From Vanilla planifolia (taxonomy: Eukaryota > Streptophyta > Magnoliopsida > Asparagales > Orchidaceae), in assembly GCA_023846275.1 (NCBI GenBank), contig CM043870.1, forward strand, positions 5,393,527-5,457,526: a DNA stretch of 64,000 bases. Direction: 5' to 3'. The notes beneath the pieces were generated by a model, which saw only the letters and a program-made list of their open reading frames with translations, did not search any database and had not been told where the DNA came from. The position numbers and the translations under genes are program-made. Of this stretch, positions 13,509-23,791 are shown piece after piece. Position 1 is the first letter of the stretch. Each line of letters opens with the position of its first letter.

Positions 13509-15163
13509 ATTATGTATGACCATGTTTAGATCTTCTAAACACCAGGTTTATTGGATTCAATGAAAATGTAGTATATCATATCTTTTATGGACATCAATTG
13601 TAGTATGTAGAATCAAAATTTATGATCAACTTTAATTAAGGATGATTAAATGATCATGTCTTTGAGATGAATAATAGGAAATTTTAATGTTTCTTAAACT
13701 AAGATAATTATGAATTCAAATCCAAAAGGTGAAAAATAAGAATGTCAATATTCACGTTACTATAAGTATTAGTAAGTTTTCACATCTCAAACTTATAATG
13801 TAATAATATTCTTCAATCTATATAAACTTTCACTAGAAAAGAGGATCCTCAAGAAAAAAGATAGAAGATATATAAAAAAGAAAATAAATATCTTGTTAAT
13901 ATAGTTAATTTTTACCACATTATATAAGCAATAAGCCAAATATTAATGAATTAAAAGAACACCACCAATTTAGTATTTTTTTTCATGATAAAATTTATCA
14001 TATGGATGCTTCACATATATCTCAAACTAATTGCTAAAAAGCTTTCTCTCCACACCTAAACAAATTACCAATAAGAAATAGTATTTTTTTCTTCAAAATT
14101 GGGATTCACCTTCACCATGTCTAGCTAGTGGTTATAGATTCTGCTTATATCATCGAAGAAGTTAATAGAAGAATCTCATAATAGGGATGTGTGAGAATTT
14201 AAGCTTGGTAGATACATTGTTTTGATCAACTCTATAATAATGTCAATCACTAAGCATGGATTTTCAAATACTTTATCCATTGTCATGATCAAGAGAGGGA
14301 TACCACTCTCAAGCCTTATGGTGCTTAAGTATCTACAAGCTTAAAGATTAGAGAGATGTTTTAGTCATGAAACATATAGTTAGGGTCATTAATAAGGAGG
14401 ATCAACTTTGATTAAATAACTTCATAAGCAAATATGGTCGTTGACAAGATAATTTCTCTATTAGACAAGAATATTTTTATATTTTGAGGATGATATGCAT
14501 GTGAGAATTGAGAGTAGTGGTTTGGATTATTGATGCCAATATAGAGTTGTTTATTGGCTCATAGATGCTACTTCATAATGAATGATTCTTGGGTGGCATT
14601 GGTCCACTAATGGTGATCTAACTTTATCAATGTGGATGCTAACATAAAATGAGAATATGCATAGTTTATCATAAAGGATAACAAGTGGAATGATTCACTA
14701 GTGATCTTGTTTATCACAAACTTACATAAAGAATCTATCACATTCATCTTTCTACTTCAAGATTGAACATAGTTTGCATAACATTCTATTGAGGGTCATA
14801 GGGATCTTGGTGACAATTTGTAAGACATTCTTTGAGGCAACAAAAAGGCTAGCCATTGATTCTAAATCTCTAACAAGTCTATGTTTGATTTATCAAGAGG
14901 CTTAATCTTCTTTTTAGATTTCTTAATTTTTTAAGGAATCAATTTTTCTATTTCAATATGAATTAAAGATTAGATCTCTCCAAATTTCTCTTCTCTTAAA
15001 TAACTAAATGAACATGAAATATGCAACAAGTGTATAAATAGAATGAACAAAACAAAATCATATTTCACAACATTTCTTATATGGTTTAATAGCCATTTCA
15101 ATATGCTTTATTTCATTGGTCAGTTCTTCATTAGATTATGTGACAACTTTTGTGGCATCAATT

Positions 15164-15440
15164 CCACCCAGGCTATGTCACATCCCATCATAACATTAAT
15201 ACTACTTTAGATTATATACAGTTTATCATGTCATCATAATTACTCAACATTAATAATTTGCGATATCATATACACTTATATATCTCATATTCTCATGTCA
15301 TCATCACCACCCAAGGCTGTTGCCTCCCCTCATCATGGCTACCCATCCAAGGTTATTATTTCACTTCATTATAGCATCATCACCACCTAAAGTTATTACA
15401 TTATCCCACTTCATCATGGCATGATCATCACCCAAGTTTA
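15164..15440. repeat. Degenerate tandem repeat with 36-45-bp units
   Basis: The block CACCCAAGG-TTATT-CACTTCATCATGGC recurs in degenerate form, with CCAAGG-like starts near 15311, 15347, 15386 and 15430. A more diverged copy begins near 15164. Spacing is about 36-45 bases. The array ends just before the putative long terminal repeat that starts near 15445. Confidence 0.5.
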
Positions 15441-15444
15441 TTAT

Positions 15445-17430
15445 TGATACAAGATGACCATTAGTAGATGATTCACATGAGATAAACTTATTATAGACAT
15501 GCATGTTGAGTTATTGGGTGATTCAAATGATTAGAGAGAGAGCACAAACATCAAGTGGCACATAAGCTAGTTACCAAGGCTCAAACCAAAGAGATATACG
15601 AAGAATGAAAAGAACTAGGATGCTTTTTTTAGGATAGATTTTTCATCTTATTTATTTACTTTATTAATAAACTCAACAAAAAATTATAGCTATTAAAAGT
15701 TCTTATTTTTTCTTCAGTCAGTTATGGTGATTAAACTAGTTATGATAATTTGTAAATAAGAAGTTCAAAATTATATGTATCTTATCTTCATAAAGATAAT
15801 GAATCATTGAATCTTGCTTATCTCTTTATGTTAGATCTATAAATAGCTTAAAAGTCATATAATTAAGAAAACTTTTGAATGAATTAAAAAGGTCTTAAAA
15901 AGCTTTAGAGCTTAGAAGAGAACAACTCGTGTCTTAAAGAGCTACTTAGAAGAGCAATGTTTACTCCCCTTATCCATTATTGCCATAATCAGCCTATTAT
16001 AAGAGTTTCCCTATTACTCTCATTCCCTATCAAATTTGGTATTAGAGCCTTGTTAACCAAGCCATTCTTTGTCATCAATTTGGTGTTAAAGAATAGTGAA
16101 AACAATTATCTTGATCATAGGTCTTTCTTCCTCAATTCTCTTGGTTAAATACTAAGAACACCTAATGCTTGCAAGCCACATGTACATTGACCTCTCTACT
16201 TTTGCTATCCCTCTATGCATCATAATTCATGCTACATGCAAGCATCTATTATTGCATACATCTGTTTACTGCACAATCAAGCCACCAACAATGCCACATC
16301 TATATATAATCACATGTATGTGATCTGCACAAATCCTAGCCCTTAACATTGCTTTTCTTTCCTCTAAAATGATGGATAAGTTTTCACGTTAAAAACCTTA
16401 GTAATAAATTGATGTCTAAACATAACTGATCCAGCCCAACCTGATGTTCGAATTGGCACAAACCTTCCATATGCATCACTAGGTCCCTAAATCATCTATA
16501 TCAAATAATGTCATCTAAATAGATCCATCACCTAGCCAAATCAACATAAACATCGCATGTGAGCCAACTGAGAGCTGAATAGCTCAGCCTAAATCAGACC
16601 AACTACAACAATGAACCAAAAAATTAGTATATTTAATGCTTTATTTGGTTCTATATTATAAAATCTAATTAAAAAGTGTTTATAAAAGGCAACATCAACA
16701 AGGAAATCAATTGTAAAAAAGTAAATTAGGAAGAACACAATTAAGATCAAGGACAAGGAGTTAGATTTAAAGAGATTTGCTCATATGAAGAGTTCATTTA
16801 TAAATGAGACAATCTTATAAATAACTACATTTTACATTATCTTGATAATGAATTGCATAGTAAATTGTGTAGCCTTATATAGTGTAGTTTAATAATAGAT
16901 GAATATTATAACTAGTTTGACTATCTCATGTATAAGTCTAAATGTTTTGAACCTGATTGACTCTTAGTTAACATATTTTGTTATAGTTCTTATGATAGAT
17001 ATTAGGAATGATATTGCCTTACATGACCCATAAACATTGGAGGACACGTTTTTCCTAGCACAATATGTAGAAAGATAAAAAAAAGTTTATTTCTTCATTT
17101 AATACATAAATGATTCATGAGAGGACATCAAATACACCAAAGTCAACTACTAGACTAGAGGTGTCACATTCTACATCTGGCACATAGATCACTAAGAATA
17201 TAAGTGCTAGTAATAATAAGAAAAAGGTGATAAAATATTTTAAGTGTGGTAACCATAGGCATAGAATAATAAATTGTAAAATATTAACTTGTACTAAGGA
17301 ATATGATATTGAGATTGGAACAAAAGAGATTGTTGAGGATGACACATACTTCACTAATGAGAAGCATAAATAGAAAGAAGAAGATGGATGCATAAATGTC
17401 ATTAAAGGCTTACATATGTATCAGGGTGTA
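15445..17430 (+). mobile_element. LTR-retrotransposon fossil (probably Ty3/gypsy): LTR, primer site and gag remnant
   Basis: A candidate 5' long terminal repeat runs from about 15445 (start uncertain) to 16032, with TATAAATA at 15838-15845 and a terminal CA. Directly after it, TTGGTATTAGAGCC at 16036-16049 resembles the usual primer-binding site complementary to initiator tRNA-Met. About 1.1 kb further, at 17230-17290, a zinc-knuckle-like KCGNH segment ending in NCK is followed by an acidic stretch, as in Ty3/gypsy gag ends. The element is broken by many breaks, pol is absent, and I did not find a matching 3' repeat. It is old, and the family call is tentative. Confidence 0.5.
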
Positions 17431-18542
17431 ATATCTTCTAATCTCCAAGCCAGATACAGCTCGAATTGTCTTGTAAAGTGTGTCAAATCACTAAAATAAT
17501 AAAATATTTTAAAGTTTAAAAATAAATATATATAAGTAGAAATAGCTTATCAAGACAATTCAAACGATGTTTGTTTCATCTTAGTCGGAGTTTGTATGAA
17601 ATTATTATGAATTTTTACAGTTAACAGAGGCAATATATAATCTAGTAAATCAATAATGTAATTATTTATTCTTTAAATAGTATAAAATCCTTATGGATGG
17701 GATTTCAAGTTTAACCCTTCTCGAATCTTTTTTGTTGCATGTCAACAAGGACTAATTCATCGATGAATTCTAATTAAATCCTCATGTGAAAAGAGAGAAA
17801 GACTACAATGAGCTCAGACGAAGATTCCATGAGTTCCTAAACTGAAAATAAATTGATTATTTTTATTGATTTCACCAATGTTTTGCAAGGATTATTAAAA
17901 TTAAGTCCTGATTAATCTTTTGCTACATTATTAGGTTGATTGAAAGGGAATTTGTTAGATATTGAAAAGTTAGGTTTTTAGGAATAAACAAAATCGAGGA
18001 CAAAGAATGAGGGAAGAGAAAAAATACAACAAAAATTTTCATCATTTGGGAAGTGAGTTTTTACAACCTTGAACATGTAGTTGATAAAATTATAATTATA
18101 CAAACTCTTATTTAATATTAATTATTGGTTGCTTAATAGGTTGAACCTAAAGTGCAAGAAATTTGACTTGTAGTAGAACCAAGCATGATAAGCAAGAAAA
18201 TCTTGAGGAAGACACTCTAATATAAATTATATGCATATATTTGATGTAATATCAAATGATATCTATATGACCTAATGCAAAAATCCTGCATAGTATTTGT
18301 GATGTTTGATGTATTATTATAATTGTTAAATTTGTAAAATTATGTAGGAAATAGTTGTTTGAGGTATTGAGGATGCAAGCATTATGTTTAATTATTTGTT
18401 GCTTCAATTGTATACGTTTAATTATATATTGTGAAACTTTAACACATATTCTCATATGATTAAAATTAGAAAAATTATAAATTAAAGAAATTGAAATAAA
18501 ATGAGTGATCAATGAATTAAATGTGTTATTCTTTAAGATTAG

Positions 18543-18660
18543 TGGCTAGTGTGCCACATGATATTGAGATGTATCGCTATGATAATGGCTAATGTGTCAT
18601 ATGATATTTGTTATAATGAGATGACTTGTGACTAGTGTATGATATAATTGAGATTTGACA
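18543..18660. repeat. 43-bp tandem repeat, three units
   Basis: Three successive units begin TGGCTAGTG (18543), TGGCTAATG (18586) and TGACTAGTG (18629), spaced exactly 43 bases. Each carries a downstream ATGATAT-like word and a GAGAT-like word. The third unit is incomplete. Confidence 0.7.
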
Positions 18661-21120
18661 TAAAGATATAATCATTAAAAATGTTAAGAAATTAAATATT
18701 ATTGTTCATAGAAATATAAAAATAAATAATTAATAAATATAGTTTTTAGATAAACTAAAAAGAGGGTACTAACTAACTATCCTGAGAGAGAGATTAATAA
18801 CTCGATTATCGTAAAGTTAATTAAATGGAAACAAGTGACAATAATCAAGACTATAATAAGAAAAATGAAGGAAAAAAAAGAAATTATATGTGTATGCCAT
18901 TTTCTTTGCGATGATTGTGTATTCATTTATAGCTTGTTATATTACATGTTATATTTTAACTTAAATGAGATGTTGATTATTTCTCCTTTAGTTTAATTTA
19001 TATGATTTAAACTTTGTATATGATTTCTCTTAAAAATTTTTTATTTACATTTATATTTATTGTTGGATATATTTTGTTGAGCCTATGATGATTGACTTGA
19101 CTTATTCTTTGGCACAAATTTTTCATGTATATTAGAACTACAATGCATAAAAGATTACCCATAATACTACCTATAAAAAAGAGATATATTTCTAAAGGTT
19201 TCTATTAAATGACTTTTTAATTATATGATATATACAGTGTTATATCTGTTACTTATAATTTGAATATAAGCTTAATAGGAAACTGTGATATATAATTATG
19301 GCATATTCAATTGTGATATATAATTCATGAGATGTTATAGCTATTGATATATAATAAATATCTGTTAACGTGTATTGGAACACACACAAATTATAAGATA
19401 GATTATGTCTATTTAAAATCTGAAATTTAAAAAAAATAAGAATAATATTTAGATTAATCTATACTATAATGAGAATGGACATCACATAGGATGAGATAGA
19501 AGATTATAGACTAAAAAATTATCTTTAATTTTTTATGACTCGTCAGTATAGAAGAATGAGGTCAATTATTGTTGGAAATAATGTCTTTCAAGATGAGTGA
19601 GTTTAGAAACTAAATGAAATCTTTAGTGTTTTCAAGTTATTTGGGTCAATCACACCATATTTTCATCAAAGTCTTAAAACTTTCATAGGAGTTACTTAAA
19701 TTTCTTTTACAACCACTATTTATTATAATTTAATTAAGAATGTAAGAATACGAATAAGACTTGAAACTCTTATAGTGCAAAAAGAAACTATGACATCTCA
19801 CTTTATTGTGTAGTTACAAAGGTGTGCTACGTTATATGAATTTAATATTATAAATTTATCATAAAAATATCTCCAATATCAACATATGTTGAATGTCATA
19901 AGTTTATCTTATGTTCATCATCATGTATCATAATGTCATATGTATCATATTATTATATCATTTTTATTAATTATTTTGCCATGCTTGATAATTGTAACAA
20001 AATAGCATCACAAACTATGCATTAGAAAATTTGTGTATGTAATCAAATCATCAAAATGTGTCACAATTTTAGTTAAAGTTTTGTTAGAAGATTCTTACTA
20101 TTCTTTACCTCATATCGATTATCTACACGTATTCAAGTTATTGAAGTAGGTGTCAATGATTTAATTAAATTTGGTTTAAAACATTTATTATACATAAAAT
20201 TATATTGTACCAAATTGTTATATTAATGTCATAGTTTATTAAATACTTGGTCACACATTATATTTTAAAAAAAATATAATTTTTCTCAAAAAAATTATAA
20301 ATTTCAACATAAAACAAGTGGCTTTATCTTTTAAAATATTGCCCTTTAGCCTTCCTAAAATTTTCTATTTAAAATTTTGGTCTTTTGGCTTAAAAATCTA
20401 TTTAAAGTAACTTTTAGATGCACTTTCAAATGCTTTTTTAAATAAGCATGTTTGAATGTGGTTTAATTCAGTCCTGGTTTGGTTCAGTCTAAAACATGTA
20501 GGCTTAGATTGAGTTACTACTTGGCTTGTTAAGGTTTGGCTGAGTTAACTTGGCAAGTCATAAGTCAAGGTATTGTGTAGGATTGTGTCAAAGATTCATT
20601 CAAGTTATTGGGTTTCTTTGGGTTCAGAAGTTGGTGCAAATGGCTAGTTATTAGATGGTCAACTAGGTTTGGCAAGCCATTCAGGTGATTTGTCGACTTG
20701 GGATAGGTCTATCAGGCATTTGGCATGACCCAGTAATTTGGTCTCTCTAATATGTTTGACCCACGCTTGGATGACACGTTGACTCATTGTGCCTTCATAG
20801 GCTAGTGTGGTTAATTAGGCATGGGCACTCAATACCCTAAGCATGGCTCGATTTTCCATAGTCCATGCATGATTAGAGTGACTTTGCTTACATCAACTTT
20901 CATTTTTTATTATTATTTGTGGAAGTATTCTCTCTCTTCCTCTTGTCATTTTTTCTAGCTAGAAACAACATTTCTTTTTTAACTTTAGTGATGATGTAAT
21001 GCAAAATAATATATTTTTTACTTAGTTTTTCATAAATACCCATTTCTCTCATTGATAATAATTTCATTGTAGCCTCCAAATATGATATAGACTTATTATC
21101 TTCTTTTCAAAATTTTCTAT

Positions 21121-21125
<5 letters not shown>

Positions 21126-21190
<65 letters not shown>
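21126..21190. repeat. (CT)n microsatellite, 65 bp
   Basis: An uninterrupted CT repeat of 65 bases. The minus-strand open frame of alternating Arg-Glu across it is an artefact of the repeat. Confidence 0.97.
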
Positions 21191-21195
<5 letters not shown>

Positions 21196-22097
21196 GTGTG
21201 CTTGATATAAACATCTAGATCTTGTTGTTTTTCTCTTAAGCTTTTTTTTAAGCATATTTATAGGCTAACATTAGAGTAATGAAGCTTTTGGTAATATTTC
21301 AAACTTCTTACTCATTGGCATAATGGTGGTGAAGTCATCATTGTGGCCTTTACAACTTAACTCTACTTACATAGAGAGCAATATTTAGTACAAACTAAAT
21401 ATCTATAAGAGAGATAAGATATAGAGACTAGCATAAAGAATTTAGGTAAGGGATTTGGGAAAAAATCCAGTTCATAATAGTTTTTAAAAGTCTTTTTTTT
21501 TTTTTGAAAAATAGTTATTTTTTAAAACTTTGGATGTCATAGATTATTAAATGATGTGTAGTTTCTAATAGGCTTTTAAGGAGAGGAGTATACGGAAGAA
21601 TAGTTTTACATCAATTTTAAAAAAAATAATTAACTTCACATGTAAGACATTGATTTTAAAATATTGAGGTATATTTTGAGAACAAAATTTATTTTGGTTA
21701 TGATGAAAAAACCAAAATAAAAAATATCTGATAATAATATCGATATTTTGCTATATGATTGTGACATGAGAAAAAATGTAAAAACTAATTAACTTCCTGA
21801 TGATGACATACATTCTAAATAACAACAATGAGCATTGGAAAGTAAAGAATGAGAAAGTGGTGGATAATAATTACAAAGGAAAAAAATCAACAATAAAGAG
21901 ATAGATAATATGAGGTAGCAATTCTTAAAGATAAGAAGGGCAACAACATAGAGTGAGAAATAGACAAATATTGCATAAAGTGAAGAGGGAGATAACATAA
22001 AGAAAGGAACAAACAATGATTGAGAGCAAGGATCAATGGTATAGTTGAGAATAAATTGCTAGTAATTACGAGAAGAGAAGGGAAAAACAATGAAAAA

Positions 22098-22180
22098 AGA
22101 GAATCTGACAACATGGTAGGGGAGAGAGAGAATCTCACGACATGGAGGAAATAGAGAGAATTTGACAACATGAAGATAGA
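22098..22180. repeat. Purine-rich minisatellite, units of about 27 bp
   Basis: About three degenerate units of the form AGAGAAT-CTGACAACATGG occur in succession. They sit in a roughly 400-base stretch (about 21,800-22,240) that is strongly purine-rich on the plus strand. Confidence 0.6.
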
Positions 22181-22566
22181 GAAGGAATTACTCAGCAGAG
22201 AAAGAAATGCCAATCGACACCATATCGGAGAACTTTCCTCTCTATACACATAATAGATAATAGATCTAACATCGAAAACCTTTTTAAAATCAACAAAATT
22301 TAATATCTAATTTTCATTCATTACACTAAGAGATTAAATACGTTTTAAGTTAAACATAAAAAATAAAAAAAAATATTATATATTCCAATTAATTTATCTC
22401 TCCTCAATCGACAGCCCAAAGAATTACATTCTAATATGAAACACATTGGTTGGCCCTTGTGATAGTTTCTTATGATTTTTCCTAACATGGAAACTTTCCT
22501 TTTAAAATGGTATATCCAAAAATAATAAATTTTGTTTTTAAGTTTTGATATATGCTATGATGGAAT

Positions 22567-22612
22567 CAATACATCACTTTTTTTTTTTTTTTTTTTTTTT
22601 TCAATACATCAC
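22567..22612 (-). repeat. Poly-T tract between 11-bp direct repeats, tail-only insertion scar
   Basis: CAATACATCAC occurs at 22567-22577 and again at 22602-22612, separated by nothing but 24 T residues. A target-site duplication around a pure poly-A tail (minus strand) is what an extremely 5'-truncated LINE-mediated insertion leaves. T residues follow both copies, so the duplication could be counted as up to 17 bases. Confidence 0.65.
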
Positions 22613-23518
22613 TTTTTTACCTTGAAAAGTAATAACAAAAGTACACCCAAAAAACAAATTGATCATAAAGACCAACGTTGTTACCTTGTCGCATTGCTTC
22701 AAGTTGTCACATGAATCATTTTTTTTTTTTTAAATCGCAGAACAGCATCAAAACGGCATCTTGAAAAGTGATTTTTTTTTTCATTTTTATGTTTAAAAAA
22801 TGTTTTAAGAATTATAATTATTACAACCGAAGGTAATCTTACCAAATGACGACAGAATTAAAACAACACGCGTTACATAGTTTAAATTGCAACGTAATTA
22901 CTTCTTAATGTGCGTGATTAACTCATTAATGGTGGTGTGGCGTTAAAGCTAGCCACCGTACAGATGATGCCACATCGGTTGCCACCGTTGGGTGAAATTT
23001 GGGTGCCGGAGAAGTGGTAACCCGAAGCATTCAAAGCTTAGTTTTCCTTGTGGAACTCGTTTCCTCTATTTTCCCACCTTTCCTTGTTTTGCAACTTCTG
23101 GATGCCAAAATGCATATGGTGTTACGCGGTAACGGTCGCCGTCATCATCTGAATCGCTGACTGTCAAAGTAACGTTTGATGGATACCTTTGAAAACGATT
23201 TCTTATACTTTTTTCAAATTTTACAACATAAAAAGCCTATTAAATAATTTTGTTTGATGTGTTGCACGACATAAAATCAATATGTGATTCTAATAACTGT
23301 CATTACAATATATTTATGCTTTTAAATTTTGTTAATGTTTTAATAAATAATAATAATAAAATATTATTTTTATTTGCACAAAAAATCTAGTACTTTTTTT
23401 TATTATTATTTTTTAAATATTGTTTAAACCGGAGGAATCACATTGAGCGAATCGTCCATCCCCGTGCAAAGATGCTTCGAGGTACGTGTACCTCCGGTGA
23501 GCGCATAGCGAGATGCAA

Positions 23519-23527
23519 TATATATTA
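23519..23527 (+). promoter_or_regulatory. ABCB19: Probable TATA box of ABCB19
   Basis: TATATATTA lies 273 bases upstream of the ABCB19 start codon, in a stretch that is abruptly GC-richer than the DNA before it. Transcription would be expected to start about 30 bases downstream, near 23,550, giving a 5' leader of about 240 bases. The exact start site is inferred. Confidence 0.5.
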
Positions 23528-23757
23528 GTGGGAGTCATCGACAGCTACATTTCTGAGCCCTCACAGAGTCGCAGTTCTGTTTTGCTTCTCACTCCTGCTC
23601 CCAAGAGCAGAAACCGACAACTTCTCCCTCTGTTGCTCGAAGCTCTCCGCCGTGCACTTTTGGCGGGAACGCTGCGCGTCGAAGCTGGTGGATCTTCACC
23701 CTAAGAAGCGTATTCCGCTGAGATCGTTTCCCTGATCCCAACAACCGCGATAGGCAT

Positions 23758-23769
23758 ATGTACTGTTAG
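23758..23769 (+). promoter_or_regulatory. Three-codon upstream ORF in the ABCB19 leader
   Basis: ATG TAC TGT TAG lies wholly inside the predicted 5' leader and ends 22 bases before the ABCB19 start codon. It would be translated only if scanning ribosomes recognise its ATG, and it could lower initiation at the main ORF. Its role is inferred from position alone. Confidence 0.4.
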
Positions 23770-23791
23770 AATTGTAGTCTGGTTTGCGACA

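Larger units (their letters stand above)
7076..15150. other. AT-rich intergenic DNA, no gene recognised
   Basis: No host gene can be supported. Short open frames around 10.3-10.8 kb match nothing I know. The stretch 11.4-12.55 kb is less AT-rich. It contains a perfect 14-bp inverted repeat, a TATAAA-like box at about 12,405 and a C/G-richer segment (12,430-12,545), which together resemble a decayed long terminal repeat, but I could not find its partner or coding parts. An (AT)n tract lies at about 13,491-13,508. The rest looks like anonymous repeat remnants. Confidence 0.5.
17431..23500. other. AT-rich intergenic DNA upstream of ABCB19
   Basis: No gene is recognised. The region holds the 43-bp tandem repeat (18543-18660), a G+T-rich island (about 20,460-20,890), a (CT)n tract (21126-21190), a purine-rich minisatellite (about 22,098-22,180) and a poly-T scar (22567-22612). 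The segment from about 22,840 is less AT-rich and is likely the distal ABCB19 promoter. The minus-strand open frames at 21.8-22.2 kb come from the purine-rich composition. Confidence 0.55.

Noticed and set aside
21064-21255. Arg-Glu repeat protein on the minus strand
   Set aside because: It is a translation of the (CT)n microsatellite.
21887-22249. 120-residue minus-strand open frame rich in Leu and Ser
   Set aside because: It is produced by the purine-rich repeat tract on the plus strand and has no domain.
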